From Paracoccaceae bacterium (lineage in GTDB: Bacteria > Pseudomonadota > Alphaproteobacteria > Rhodobacterales > Rhodobacteraceae): 43,903 nt of DNA. The notes below the pieces were generated by a model. It was not told the origin of the DNA. It searched no databases and worked only from the letters and a program-made list of their open reading frames with translations. Position numbers and translations under genes: made by a program. Shown here piece after piece: positions 6,968 to 18,000 of the stretch (positions are counted from its first letter, which is position 1; each line of letters opens with the position of its first letter). Location: NCBI GenBank assembly GCA_014762635.1, contig JABURR010000041.1, forward strand, positions 1 through 43,903, given 5' to 3'.

Positions 6968-9076
6968 TTATCCCTCACCATTTCGCACATAGGTCACGTA
7001 GAAACCCTTGATAATTCGGTGCTCTTGCAAACGGTCTCCAAGTGAAAACCCATCCTTTCTGATGGGTGCTTGGAAAATATCGAGGCCACGATCCAGCACG
7101 ATTTTCCAGCCGGTGTCGGTGACGATATCGCGGGCATGCGCGGTGCCTGTACCATCGAACGCCCAGGTGAACTCAACGCCTGAACCGACGCAGGCATCTG
7201 TGATTGAATCCAGCAATTCACGTTGTTTCGCGACGTTACCGTCATCAGGACCGGTTACGAGATGAACACTGATCTGGTCCTCGGGCGACTTACGCCGAAT
7301 GACCATTTCGACGAACTCCATCATGTTTCGGATCTGGTAGAAGAACCGCACATAGGGGTCCGTCACGATGATCTTGGATGCGCCCGCAATGTATGGGCCA
7401 AAGAGGCGATCGTAACTGATCCCCTTCCGATCCTCAGTGAAGACGTGATGCCCTTCTTCCAGAGCAGGTTTTACGTCTGTCTTGGCCGCAAGAGCGGGCT
7501 CCGCCAACGTGCCGGAAGCTGATCCCGTTGCACCAACGTCCGAAGCGACATCGCCACCATCAGCCGGCGTGTCGGTTTGTTCCTGTTCTTTGGGGTCCAG
7601 CGCTGGCTTGAGATGGTAGAACTGTGGGTATTCTTCTTCCTCGACCGTCGTCACTCGCCGCTTGGTGCCGTCGGTTCCGAGATAGTGGAAATCGACCTCG
7701 GGATAGGTACTGTCGATGCGCGCCAACTGGTCTTTGACCCGCTTGCGGCTTTCCATGGCTAGGCGCAGCAGCTCTTCGACATCTTCCGCCGTCTCCCCGC
7801 CATTCGGGAAGATCAGCTTTAGAAGGCCCGACATCGTCTTGTAGATCGCATCCCGGTCCCGCGTGGAAATCTTCTCGCTGATTTTGAAGTGCTGGTCCGG
7901 CCGGTGCGAGAAATCCTCCTGGCGTAGGTGACGCAAGATTTCGGCAAGATAGTCAACGATGAAGCCGTAACCCTTGGTGAACATCTCGCCGCGGATAACG
8001 TCGATTTCCCAACCAGGCAGATAGGCATGCAGGCGGTCGATGAAGGCCGAGTCGTGGAACTGCGGCGGCAGGGCCTCAAAGAGGTCGCTGTTCTTAAGCA
8101 TAAACGGCACGTTGTGGTCGGTGTTGCCCACAAACGCGAAACTGGCCTCGGCCCCCATCGGGTTCACCCCCCGGGAGAAGGTCTTGTTGGCCATATAGTT
8201 TTTCATAATGTCGACGAGAGCTTTGTTCGCCGTCTTTTCTCGACCAGCGAATTCATCGAAAGCCACGACATCCCAGTAGCCGACAAGGCCAATGCGCCCG
8301 TTCGAGTTGTTCACGAAGAGCTTCGGGATCGTCACCTCGCCACCCGAGATCAGCTGACCGTGCGGCGAAAACTCCGAATAGATATGCGACTTGCCCGTCC
8401 CCTTGGGGCCAAGCTCGATGATGTTATAGTTCCGTTCCACGAAGGGGATCAGGCGCATCAACTGCAAGAGCTTCGCCCGACGCCCAAAGGCCTCCGGGTT
8501 AAAACCGATGCTCTGCATTAGAAGATCGATCCAATCGTCCGTGCTGAAATTGCCCCGTGCCTCGCGGTAGCCCTCGTAGTCGACCTTGGCGATCTGAATG
8601 GGCTTGATGGTCTCGAGGATCCACGGCGAGATGCGCGCATCTTCCGAGAACTCGTATTGCACATCCGCAATGCACCAGACGCCCGTCACGAGCAGTTTTG
8701 GGTGTGCCTTGATCGTGCCGCTATCGACCGCGACCTTCTTAATGCCGAGGTTGTCGAAGGTAGCCTCGTAGCTGTCGGTCTTCTCATTCAACGACACGCT
8801 GATCTGGTCGATGACCTTGTAGCGCCCCTTTTCCTTGATCGTTGACTGGATAAGCCCGGCTTCGCTGCGGTGGACATAATGCTTGCGCAGGATTTCTTTG
8901 ACGGTCTCGATGCCAGTCGCGATCGACGCCTCGTCGTCTGTGGCGCAATACTGGCCGAGGAGATACTCGAGCACGTAGGTCGGAACGATCGCGTTGCCCT
9001 TGACCGCCTTCACAAGGTCCTTGCGCACGACAAAGCCCGCGAAATGTTCATTGATCCTAGCGTCGAGATCACTCAT
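6968..9076 (-). CDS. brxL: BrxL, BREX Lon-like AAA+ protein with MIT_C-like C-terminus
   Basis: A 702-aa AAA+ protein, last gene of the BREX operon. Walker A is GPKGTGKS (223-230), Walker B AFDEF (272-276), and a sensor-like 'FVGNTD' follows (315-320). After the ATPase and an acidic, Ala/Thr-rich linker (about 498-545), residues ~550-695 resemble the phospholipase-D-like MIT_C domain: 'DPYVRFFYQIRN', 'ISVHLVTG', then 'TAHARDIVTDTGWKIVLDRG' with LDIF. BrxL is known to assemble on DNA as a ring and is required for phage exclusion in type 1 systems; the Lon-like name is historical. I chose ATG 9076 over the upstream TTG 9091 because a strong ribosome site sits between them. Confidence 0.93.
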   Translation of the reverse strand: MSDLDARINEHFAGFVVRKDLVKAVKGNAIVPTYVLEYLLGQYCATDDEASIATGIETVKEILRKHYVHRSEAGLIQSTIKEKGRYKVIDQISVSLNEKTDSYEATFDNLGIKKVAVDSGTIKAHPKLLVTGVWCIADVQYEFSEDARISPWILETIKPIQIAKVDYEGYREARGNFSTDDWIDLLMQSIGFNPEAFGRRAKLLQLMRLIPFVERNYNIIELGPKGTGKSHIYSEFSPHGQLISGGEVTIPKLFVNNSNGRIGLVGYWDVVAFDEFAGREKTANKALVDIMKNYMANKTFSRGVNPMGAEASFAFVGNTDHNVPFMLKNSDLFEALPPQFHDSAFIDRLHAYLPGWEIDVIRGEMFTKGYGFIVDYLAEILRHLRQEDFSHRPDQHFKISEKISTRDRDAIYKTMSGLLKLIFPNGGETAEDVEELLRLAMESRKRVKDQLARIDSTYPEVDFHYLGTDGTKRRVTTVEEEEYPQFYHLKPALDPKEQEQTDTPADGGDVASDVGATGSASGTLAEPALAAKTDVKPALEEGHHVFTEDRKGISYDRLFGPYIAGASKIIVTDPYVRFFYQIRNMMEFVEMVIRRKSPEDQISVHLVTGPDDGNVAKQRELLDSITDACVGSGVEFTWAFDGTGTAHARDIVTDTGWKIVLDRGLDIFQAPIRKDGFSLGDRLQEHRIIKGFYVTYVRNGEG

Positions 9077-9083
9077 GGGCCTG

Positions 9084-9088
9084 CTCCT
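9084..9088 (-). promoter_or_regulatory. ribosome binding site deciding the brxL start
   Basis: AGGAG on the minus strand lies 7 bases before the ATG at 9076 and inside the end of pglZ. It overlaps the codons that a TTG start at 9091 would use, so the ATG is preferred. Confidence 0.7.
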
Positions 9089-11589
9089 CAAAAGTCAAAA
9101 TCTGTTGTGATGCCACGTTTCAACTGGAAGCGATGGCTTGTGTAGTCCTGATAGTGGCTTGTCTTGCCAACCCGCTCGCACAATTTCAGGAATACGTCTT
9201 GGTTGTTGAATTTGTCCGCCTCCCGCGACAGCAGGAACTTCCGGGGCATTTCGCGCTCACGCGCGTTCTCGGATGTGAAATCGAACTGTAGAACATGCTC
9301 GTCTGAAATCAGTGTGTCATCGGCGGCATAGATCCCCGCCACCAATTCGCGCGCCTGCATCTTCTCGGACACCGGTTGCGCCTGGTAGAAGATCACCGCC
9401 GTTTGCCCAGACGTGATCTGGCTGCGACCGGACACAATTATCTGCACCTCAACCTGGTTCACATCCGCCTCGCGCTGTTTGCCGACACGAATGACAGGGA
9501 TGACGATTTCCTGCAGCGACGCGCCACCATGGACAAACCGACTTCCCGCGCCTTTGACCCGAAGACGGTTGATAGAGTTCGGGATCAGGACATCGAGGTC
9601 GCCAGTGAGGCCCAGGTTGACCGAGGAGAATTTCTTCATGCCTGCGGTCCCATGAAGGCCACGACCGACGACGAACCGACGGTTCCGCATCAGGATTTCG
9701 TCGCCTTTGGGATCGGCAACTGCGAAGTCGCTCTCGTCAAGCGCTCGGTGCTGGTAGAGGAAGCCGTGATCCGCCGTGATTAGGATATTCGAAAAGTTTG
9801 CCGAGGTCAGCTTTCGAACGAGTTTAGTCAGCTCTTCGATCGCGTCTTCGGCAGCCTTAGGCAGCTGATCCTCGGTCTGGAGCTTGTCCCCGATCGCGTC
9901 GATCAGGTTGTGATAGATGTAGACCACGTCGTTGTCGCGGAAGAGCTCTTTGCCCTCATCGACACGCATATCCAGGACATCGCGCGCCAGGAGGGCCTTG
10001 GTACGATCCCCTGCGCGCCCGGTTGCCAAAAGCTTTTCGCGCGCGGCGAGGCCTTGAGTGCTTTCCCCATCCGACAAGACAGAACCCTGCCCATCGGCCG
10101 CAAATGACAGGCCCCGGTTTGGCAAAAGTGCTGCCATCCCAAGCTGTGTATAGCTCGGAAGCGCGCTGATCATGGGCTTCAGTTCTGCGTCAAACCGGTT
10201 CAGCGCCCGTATGCGGCGCAGGCATTCCTCGGCCACCTCAAAGCGCAAAGCATCCGAAATGATGACCGCAACCTTCTGGTCCTTGCGGCGAAACTCTGCG
10301 GCCTGCTCGAAATAGAAGGCGCTTTGGCGTGGGTATCCGGGAATGGTCCAATCGGTCAGCCCTGCGACCTGATCCTGCCAGGCATCGTTCAGCTTCAAGA
10401 GGTAGCTGTTGGTGTATCTGTTCTCGACCGCATCGTAGAGTTCCGAGAGTAGTGAGGCATGGCCGCTGCGCTGCATATGGTAGATGAATTTGCGATAGAG
10501 CTGGTCGAGCTTGTACCAGCTGCTGACATACCGCTTCACCCCCTCGGCAGGGCTCGTCATCCCCAGATTGGCCTCGGCCAGCGCCTGTTGGAATTCAGTC
10601 GCAAAGCCGATCGCCTGATAGATATCCTCGTAGGCACTATACCAATGGCTCTGCCGGCGCTCACGGACCCATTTCAGCACCTCGGATGCGCTCACGGTCT
10701 GGGTCGACATCGCATGAACAAGCTGTCGGATGACGTGGCGATCGATTTCCTCGAAATGGTCGACCGCCATAACCGACCGGAAATCGCGCTTGGACAGATC
10801 TTCCGGGATCTTCAGCAGGCCCTGATAGCGTGCGGCCAGCGTCTCGAAAGCTTCTTCCCAGTGGCGGTTGTTCTTCCAGCGGCGGAAGACCAGCAGTGCT
10901 TCGGCGTTCAGCTTGCCATCTTCGCCGAGCGCCCGCAGATACGCCGACTGGAAGAGCGTGATCGCAAAGTCCTCGAAGTCGGGCTCGTCCGGCTGATAAC
11001 CATAGGCATTTCCGACCTGCTTCCAAAACACCTCCATCAGGCCCGAACGCTCGATGAGCCGCATTGCATCATCGCGACCCTCAGCCAGCTCGCCCAACAG
11101 CGCCTCGACCACAGTATCAAGTCCACCTTCGGCGCCAGCACAGACCGCAAGCATGCGCAGCCGAACCTGCGATTGGGTATCCGCGGCATGCAAAAGCCGT
11201 TTCAATTCCGCCACCCGCGCCTTGGAGCGGTAGAACTCCATATGATCGCGCACGACGTTTTCAAACTGCGGTGGCAGACCCAACTCGCTCAGCCAGCTCG
11301 CCGCCTGATCCGCCTTGAACACTGCGGTCGCCAACTGCAGGTCCAGCAGCCAGTTCGCCGCGTTCCCAGGCTCTGGCCCGTCATGGAACACCAGAAACTT
11401 CGCCTTCGGCTCCTGCCGCAGCATACGGTATTTCAGCCCGAACTGGTTGTTGGCGATCTCCACCTTGGTCACGCCCGCCAGATCAAGCGCATCGAACTCT
11501 CCCCGCATGTCGCGCGCGGCGTCATACCAGAAGACGATGCGATGCTCGTCGAAGAGGCGTCTTAGGCTGGCGGTGATCCGGTCAGTCAT
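9088..11589 (-). CDS. pglZ: PglZ, BREX-1 alkaline-phosphatase-fold protein
   Basis: An 833-aa PglZ of the type 1 BREX class. The N-terminal ~400 residues are helical ('EHRIVFWYDAARDMRGEFD' near the start is typical). The alkaline-phosphatase superfamily core follows: 'VAVIISDALRFE' with D446, 'YIYHNLIDAIGD' (557-568) and 'ILITADHGFLY' with D607-H608. These are the expected metal/phosphate-site residues. PglZ is essential for BREX defence and is needed with PglX for host methylation in studied systems; its substrate is not settled. The start overlaps the pglX stop by 8 bases. Confidence 0.96.
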   Translation of the reverse strand: MTDRITASLRRLFDEHRIVFWYDAARDMRGEFDALDLAGVTKVEIANNQFGLKYRMLRQEPKAKFLVFHDGPEPGNAANWLLDLQLATAVFKADQAASWLSELGLPPQFENVVRDHMEFYRSKARVAELKRLLHAADTQSQVRLRMLAVCAGAEGGLDTVVEALLGELAEGRDDAMRLIERSGLMEVFWKQVGNAYGYQPDEPDFEDFAITLFQSAYLRALGEDGKLNAEALLVFRRWKNNRHWEEAFETLAARYQGLLKIPEDLSKRDFRSVMAVDHFEEIDRHVIRQLVHAMSTQTVSASEVLKWVRERRQSHWYSAYEDIYQAIGFATEFQQALAEANLGMTSPAEGVKRYVSSWYKLDQLYRKFIYHMQRSGHASLLSELYDAVENRYTNSYLLKLNDAWQDQVAGLTDWTIPGYPRQSAFYFEQAAEFRRKDQKVAVIISDALRFEVAEECLRRIRALNRFDAELKPMISALPSYTQLGMAALLPNRGLSFAADGQGSVLSDGESTQGLAAREKLLATGRAGDRTKALLARDVLDMRVDEGKELFRDNDVVYIYHNLIDAIGDKLQTEDQLPKAAEDAIEELTKLVRKLTSANFSNILITADHGFLYQHRALDESDFAVADPKGDEILMRNRRFVVGRGLHGTAGMKKFSSVNLGLTGDLDVLIPNSINRLRVKGAGSRFVHGGASLQEIVIPVIRVGKQREADVNQVEVQIIVSGRSQITSGQTAVIFYQAQPVSEKMQARELVAGIYAADDTLISDEHVLQFDFTSENAREREMPRKFLLSREADKFNNQDVFLKLCERVGKTSHYQDYTSHRFQLKRGITTDFDF

Positions 11590-14500
11590 CCTTGGCCTCT
11601 AGTCCGGGGATCTTCTTAAGCCCCGCGCCGAATTTCGGATAGTTGGCCTTCACACCGTCATCGAGGTCGATCTCGATCTTGGCCTGCGCCAGCGGGAAGA
11701 CGACATCGCGCTCCCATTCGTTCAGCTCGTCGATCTGCTTGGCGATGACGGCCATGTCTTTCAGCGCCTTGGTACGCTGGCCCTGGCTGGCGCTCGGGTC
11801 GTCCGACAGCTTCTCAAGCCGGCCCCGCTCCCCTTCCAGCTTGCTGATGAACTCGCGGAGGTAGTCGTTGAGGATGACCGACACCGTGTCGGCCCGATAG
11901 CGATGCATGTAGATTAGCGCGTTGAATGTCCCCTTGGGGCTTGAGACCATCCAGTAGATCGGGCGCTTTTTGTAGCGCTTTACGTGGTCGGCGTAGAAAT
12001 CCTTGGTGAAATACTTGCGGATGTCCTTGCCAAGCGCGGCCTCGACATACCGCAGGTTCTCGCGGAAATGCGCCTCGCCGAAACTCACGCGCAGGAACAG
12101 GCGGAAGCGTTCGGTGATGTCGTCGGGGAACCAGTCGGCGTCGAGCACAGGGATGACGTTGTCTTCGTCGGGCATGAAGCGCGGCTCGGGGATGCGGGCG
12201 AGGTAATCCTCAAGCCGCTCGCCCTGATTGGCGAGGATCAGGCCCGGCGCGTCGAGGCTGTAGCGCCCGAACATGCAGCCCACGGCATAGCTGAGGAACT
12301 CGGCCATGGTCTCAGTTCGCAGGCGGACCTCGCGGTCTTCCTCGCTGCCCTTCACGCCATAGCGATAGGCGGGGTTGCAGGTGAGGGTGATCTCCTCGAT
12401 CGGCACCTCGGGGGTCAGCTCATCTTGCAGACCATAGGCGTCGATGAAGATGCGGTTGTTCTCTTCCTCAAGGCGCTGCATCTCGTCCGCCATGCCCTGC
12501 CAGTGGGCGCGCAGGCGGGCATAGGTGGCCTCCAGCGTGTCGGCCTGGTGATCGGGCGAGAGCAGCGGGAGCGTGGTGAAATCCCAGGAAGTTTCGTAGG
12601 CGTCCCAGTCGGATTTGGACAACGAAATCAGCGCCGACGCCGTGGTAATGCCGGCATCATCACCTCGAGCGCTTGAAACGATTGGCAAGCATGAGACGTT
12701 ACCGACTTGGTAGTTCAGAGTGGGATTGAGCGCTGAAATGATTGTTCGGCAAGCTTTCGAGTTCAAGAATCCCATTGCTGGTTCAAGTTTTACTTGGCCC
12801 GTTTCAAACAAACCTGGGCACGCCGAGTCAAAGATTAAGCCCTCGGGCTGCAGACGCACACAGTAGGGGCTGGTGGTAATCTTGGACCAAGTTGCGCCCT
12901 TCTTGCCGTAGTTTGGTAAACCTTGGAAACCGGCCTTCCCTGATGCACGGAGGGCGCTCCCATTTTTTCCCCACTCTACGACCCAATTATAGTTTCCATA
13001 CCATCGCCGAAACTCGCCCCCTTTTGAATGAGGCACCCATTTCGCAGCTTTGCTAAAGTGCCTTGTTCTTGATGCTGCGGGTTCATGCCAAAGTCGAATG
13101 AATTTCTCATTTTCGCCGGTCTTCAAACCTTCAGAAATTGAGAAATGGTCTCCAAGAGATTCACCGGAATCAAATGCTTGGATCGCGGCCTCAGAAAGCC
13201 AGTAGGCAATCGGTGAACCTGGAATCTTGGCAAATTTGTCTGATGAGACAGCGTATTTTTCGTCGCTCGACTTTCTGCTTAGAAAGACGTCGTCCTTATT
13301 CGCGGATTGAGGAGCGTTATTTGCATTTATGTAAACGCCGACTTTGCCGTGTGCGGCTTTTTCAAGCACAAACGCTGCTGCCTGAACCACCTTCGAGTTC
13401 AGCTCTGGGAAGCTGTTAAAGCCAATTTGGAGCAGGTTGACGATACTTGAACGCTCAATAGTGGAAAGTCGAAGTTTCTCGAATGATCCGAGAAACATCC
13501 AATTTTGGATGGTGACCATTGCTGTCAACCCGTGGCGCACGGCAAGCGACAAAGACCGGTCGATGAACATGCCAAACAGATCCGTCTGGCTGGCTGGATA
13601 GAACCTTTCCGCGAAGACCTGAATCTGCTCGTTCAGACCACTCGCGCCCGCATAAGGCGGGTTGGCAACGACAACGTGATACTTCGGCGACAGCGCCTCT
13701 GCCATGCGCAGGACAGCTACGACGCGCGCCTGTACATCCTTCAACAGCAGGTCGCCGCCGAAATCCCGCGCCTCGACCACCCGCAGCGTCTCTGCCGGAT
13801 CGCGCAGTTTCGGCACGATCAGCGAGCCGAAGTTCTTGGCCTGCTCGAACTGCCCCAGCGTCTCGCGCAGCTCATCGGTGAACAGATCTTTGCCCACCAC
13901 GGCGGCCACGTCCTGCATCTCGGCTTCTGTAAAGCTCACGTTCTGCAACACGCAGATGTCGGGTTTCGCCTCCATCCGCAGGAACCGCCGCCGCCCGAGC
14001 TTTGCTGCCGCTTTCATTGCCAGCGCAAAGGCCGCCAGCGCGCCTGCGCGGTCGTCGATTTCCACCCCGGTCAGGTTGTGCGTCAGGATCAGCGCGGGGA
14101 TCTCTGTCGGGTCATATCCCTCTTCCTCGTAGATGGCGTAGAGCAGGTCAAAGGCATAGGTCAGCATGTGCCCCGAACCCGCCGCCGGATCGCAGATGCG
14201 GATCTCTTCCGGTTTGGTGATCTTCAGGAAATCCGTCTCGGGCTCTTCGGGGGCGATGTAATAGTCCATCCGCTCGGCCAGACGGCTGCCCGGTCGGTTC
14301 AGCAGCCAGAGCCGCCCCAGTGAGTTCTCCACCAGGTAGCGGACGATCCAGTGCGGGGTGAACAACTGCGTCGCGGCGGGGATGTTCTCGGCCGTGATCT
14401 TCTGGTTCTTTTTGAGGCCTGCGAAGACCTGATCCTTTTTCTCCGAGATGTAGAACTGGTAAAGCCAGCCGATGATCTCGACATCCTGACAGGCGTACTC

Positions 14501-15046
14501 GGTCATCACCTTGCGCAGCTCGGCGAGGATGGAGGTCTGGGACAGCAGATCCTCGGGCATCAGCAGTTCGGTGTAGTCGTCGATTTCCTCGAACAGGAAG
14601 GGCATAGGCCCGTGCCACTGGTTGCAGGTATGGACCAGCAGCTGGCGATAAGCCTCGGCCTGCGGATCAGACGACGGGGTGCGGCCATCCAGCAGCGCCG
14701 CGATGCTGCCCGGCGCGCCATCTGGCAGGTTGCCCGCCATCGCCTCGGCAAGGATTTCGGGGCGGGTCTGATCTCCGGTCGGCGACACAACGCCCACGGT
14801 CGTGTAGCCGTTCACATCCATGAAGCGCAGGGCGGTGAAGCGGTTGAACCAGGTATAGGCGACCTGTTCGATCACCTGCCGCTTGCCGTCCCGCGCGACG
14901 GCGGCATTGAGCGCCTTCATCGCCGTGGGATGCTCGCGCTGCACCGGGGAGGCAGGATCGAGCACGAGGTCGAGCTTGGAGGTGACCTGATCGATCAGCA
15001 GGTTCCGAGCCGCTTGGGCAAATTTCTTGAGCGCGTTCGTGTCCAT
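11582..15046 (-). CDS. pglX: PglX, BREX-1 adenine-specific DNA methyltransferase
   Basis: A 1154-aa N6-adenine methyltransferase. SAM motif I is DPAAGSG (286-292) and catalytic motif IV is NPPY (462-465). The N-terminus 'ALKKFAQAARNLLIDQV' is characteristic of PglX. PglX marks host DNA at a non-palindromic site and gives the system its specificity; the site cannot be read from sequence. Residues ~515-800 (about 12660-13500) hold the presumed target-recognition region and are visibly more AT-rich (sampled lines 40-50% GC) than the flanking methyltransferase and C-terminal parts (sampled lines 53-67%). This fits exchange of the recognition domain. It begins at an overlapping TGATG with the brxC stop. 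Confidence 0.97.
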   Translation of the reverse strand: MDTNALKKFAQAARNLLIDQVTSKLDLVLDPASPVQREHPTAMKALNAAVARDGKRQVIEQVAYTWFNRFTALRFMDVNGYTTVGVVSPTGDQTRPEILAEAMAGNLPDGAPGSIAALLDGRTPSSDPQAEAYRQLLVHTCNQWHGPMPFLFEEIDDYTELLMPEDLLSQTSILAELRKVMTEYACQDVEIIGWLYQFYISEKKDQVFAGLKKNQKITAENIPAATQLFTPHWIVRYLVENSLGRLWLLNRPGSRLAERMDYYIAPEEPETDFLKITKPEEIRICDPAAGSGHMLTYAFDLLYAIYEEEGYDPTEIPALILTHNLTGVEIDDRAGALAAFALAMKAAAKLGRRRFLRMEAKPDICVLQNVSFTEAEMQDVAAVVGKDLFTDELRETLGQFEQAKNFGSLIVPKLRDPAETLRVVEARDFGGDLLLKDVQARVVAVLRMAEALSPKYHVVVANPPYAGASGLNEQIQVFAERFYPASQTDLFGMFIDRSLSLAVRHGLTAMVTIQNWMFLGSFEKLRLSTIERSSIVNLLQIGFNSFPELNSKVVQAAAFVLEKAAHGKVGVYINANNAPQSANKDDVFLSRKSSDEKYAVSSDKFAKIPGSPIAYWLSEAAIQAFDSGESLGDHFSISEGLKTGENEKFIRLWHEPAASRTRHFSKAAKWVPHSKGGEFRRWYGNYNWVVEWGKNGSALRASGKAGFQGLPNYGKKGATWSKITTSPYCVRLQPEGLIFDSACPGLFETGQVKLEPAMGFLNSKACRTIISALNPTLNYQVGNVSCLPIVSSARGDDAGITTASALISLSKSDWDAYETSWDFTTLPLLSPDHQADTLEATYARLRAHWQGMADEMQRLEEENNRIFIDAYGLQDELTPEVPIEEITLTCNPAYRYGVKGSEEDREVRLRTETMAEFLSYAVGCMFGRYSLDAPGLILANQGERLEDYLARIPEPRFMPDEDNVIPVLDADWFPDDITERFRLFLRVSFGEAHFRENLRYVEAALGKDIRKYFTKDFYADHVKRYKKRPIYWMVSSPKGTFNALIYMHRYRADTVSVILNDYLREFISKLEGERGRLEKLSDDPSASQGQRTKALKDMAVIAKQIDELNEWERDVVFPLAQAKIEIDLDDGVKANYPKFGAGLKKIPGLEAKDD

Positions 15047-18000
15047 CAGACGATCACCTTCTTGCCCGCGCGGATCTGCTCCAGCAGGGTGTTCTTCATT
15101 GCGTCAACATATTGTTCGACGTCCGCCTCTTCGGTCAGGTAGGGCTTGACGAAGCCCACCTTGATTTCCGAAGCGTTGACATAGGTGGGCTGCGGGGCGG
15201 GCGCCGGCGTTTCGCCTATACCGGGGTTGGGCTGCGGTTGCGTGGCCGGTCGGCTGAGCCGTTCGACCTCCGCCAGAATGCGAGGCAGCAGATCGAGCTT
15301 CGCACCGTTCGCCCTGTCGCGCAGGATCGGGATCATCTTGACGCTATCGAGCCCGGCTTTGTGGCTGTCGATGTTGCGCTTGATATGCGCTTGGTCATCT
15401 GCTGAGAGTGCCTGGAACTCTGGCGTCTGCGCGACCTTGGCCGAACACTCATCGATGGCCGTGATCACAGCCTTGCGCTCCTCGAGAACGGTCAATTCCA
15501 CGCGGTCCTTCAGTGCGTAAAGTTCCGTCTTGAGGGATTGAATGGCCGTGCCCCTGTAACAGGCAGGATCTGCGAGCGTGCGGGCCAAGGCCTCGCCCGC
15601 AACCGCATCGACGTAGGAGATATTCGCTTCCTGATCGCGCAGAAAATCGCGGGCATCGTCATAGATCTCGCGCTGTGCGCCGCCCATGAAGCTGCGGACC
15701 TTGTCGAGCACGTCTTCCTTGGCGTCGAGCAAGTCGTTCTCCTGCGCAGCAGGTTCAGTGATGTACCAAGTGGCGGGTTTGCCCACCATAGCCGCGACTT
15801 TCGCCGCCAAAGGCTCAAGCGCCACAACAAACGGATACTGGGCTTTCTGGGCCAGCAGCTTTCCCAGTTCTTCCGACAGTGTCCGCGTGCTTTCCAGCCA
15901 TTCCGCCCCAATCGTGCGGGCGTCGGTGCCGTCCGTGGGGAGATCAAACAGCTCTTTGTAGAGCTCCTTCGCCTTCCGAATTTGGGCGGAGGTGAACTCG
16001 GTCTGCGGAGTCAGGAGGACATTGGCCAAGGCATGGCTGTTATTGAGCGCCTTGGCGAGTTTGGCGCGCTCAAGCACCGTGCTGTCCGAGCGAGCTTCGA
16101 GCTTCCCTTTACCGGATAGGCTGGCGGCGAGGCATAGAACTGCGGTGACAGGCCACCCATAAGGTTTAGCACCAAACCGTTCTGTAAGGTACTTGACGGA
16201 GACCTTCACGCCGATCCGGGCCTGAGACTGGACGTAGTTCAACACGTCCTGCTCGGCCTCGGTCAGACCTTCGCCGTTGTCGCCAAAGAGCCCGCTTTCA
16301 GGCGTTGCGGCCTTGAGAATGTCGGCCTCGGAATATGTCACCCCTCGCAGCATCGGGAGGTTGACATAGACTTTGTCGACAAGGCCCTGGAAGCCTTTCA
16401 CGATCCGCTCTTGTGGCTCTTCGCCGCCGATATCAAGCTCATCGCCTCGCACGAACATCCGCGCCTCTGCCATGAGCTTGCGCAAGCGCAGTTCGAGGTC
16501 CTTGTAGCGCCGGCTGTTCTGATCCCCTTTCTCCGCGACAATGCGGTCGCGCCCCGGCTGCTCCGAGCCTGCTCGGGCTTGCCGGATGAACTTGTCGGTC
16601 TGCTTGAAGAGCGTCAGATCACGAATGAACCGCACATCAGCTTGCAACACGACCGCTAGTTCCTCGCGGCTCACATTCCGCATTCGCACAGCCTCGGGCG
16701 AGGCGACATCGTCGTTGAAAGGGCTAATCAGATTAATCGAGAGCTCATGCTCCCGGCCCAAGAGGTGATCGTCCAGTTTGCGGCTGAAGCTGTATTCATT
16801 GCCGGTGGTCAGATGCTTAATCTTGCGATGGCGCAAGATCGTGTCGAATGCCAGCGTCTCCATTTCCTTCGACAGCTCGGACGGGTCGACATCGAGCGCC
16901 TTGATCTCGGCCTCGACATCCTTTTCCTCGTTTGTCAGGAACTCGTAGACCTCGCCATTGCGCTGGATAAGTGTGTTTCGTTCGAGGAAGGACAGCGCCT
17001 CCTCAATCTTGCGGCGTTGTTTAATCTGATCAGTATCGAACTCAGAGAGCAAAAGGACGCTGATGTTGCGCACTGTTGGCTTGAACTCCTTGACGTATTT
17101 GACAAGGAAGAGCGCTTTCAGCACCCGGACTGCGAAAGGGTCGATGTCCTGGATTTCCTTCTCGGCAATCTGGATCGACTGTTGGACGGCGGACTTCAGG
17201 GCGGTGCGGATGCCCTCGAACATAAGATCGAACGTGGCAAGGCCGCCCACGGGCTGGTCTGCCATCTTCTTGGCGACCTCCTGGAACACACCCAGCATCG
17301 AGCGTTCGCCGACCGAGCTGTGCTTGCCCTCAAAGGCGTTGTGCTGCGAGAGCGACGTGATCGCCATCTGGAACAGCATGTATTGATACGGGGGAAATGG
17401 GTAGCTCGAGACAAAATGAGCGCGCCCGTCAAAATTCTTTAGCTTGATCGACCCATCCGTAAAATCAAACAAGGTCTTGAGGTTGTTCTCCTCGCGGTCG
17501 TGCAGGTTGCCGAGCCGCACCTGGCCTTCGTCGGTCTTCGACAGAAGGCGGCGCTGGATGACCTCAGCCACGTCGGCAGAATTCAGAGGCATCTTCACGC
17601 CAAAACGCGCCATGATCTTCGAGAAGTCCTGAGACTGAAACGCCGTTCCGTCCCCGATGATAGCTTCCATGTCCTGCTGTGAGGTCACGATGACCCAAGC
17701 CTGGCCTTTGCATTTCGTATTAAGGCTTTCGGCGATGGTTTGCAGGTTCGTCATCAATTTGACGTTTTCAGCGATGTACTGGCCTACTTCGTCCACGAAA
17801 AAGTTCAGCCGGAACTTCGGCGCCTGCTGGTCGATCCAAGCCTTCACCTTGTTGGCAAAGTCCTCGATCGAAACTCGGGTGTCGGCGCGATACTGGCCCA
17901 GAATGTCTGCCGCATCTGCTGGGTCTCCACCTGTCACGGATGCGAAGGCGGTGGCAATGTTTTTTCGCTCGAGCGCTGCCTGTTCACGGCCGCGCTCCCA

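Noticed and set aside
10459-11565. Plus-strand frame of 368 codons opposite pglZ
   Set aside because: PglZ is certain on the other strand; this frame has no recognisable domain and is a high-GC shadow.
13505-14323. Plus-strand frame of 272 codons opposite pglX
   Set aside because: It lies over the conserved methyltransferase motifs of PglX and has the His/Gln/Arg-rich composition of an antisense shadow.
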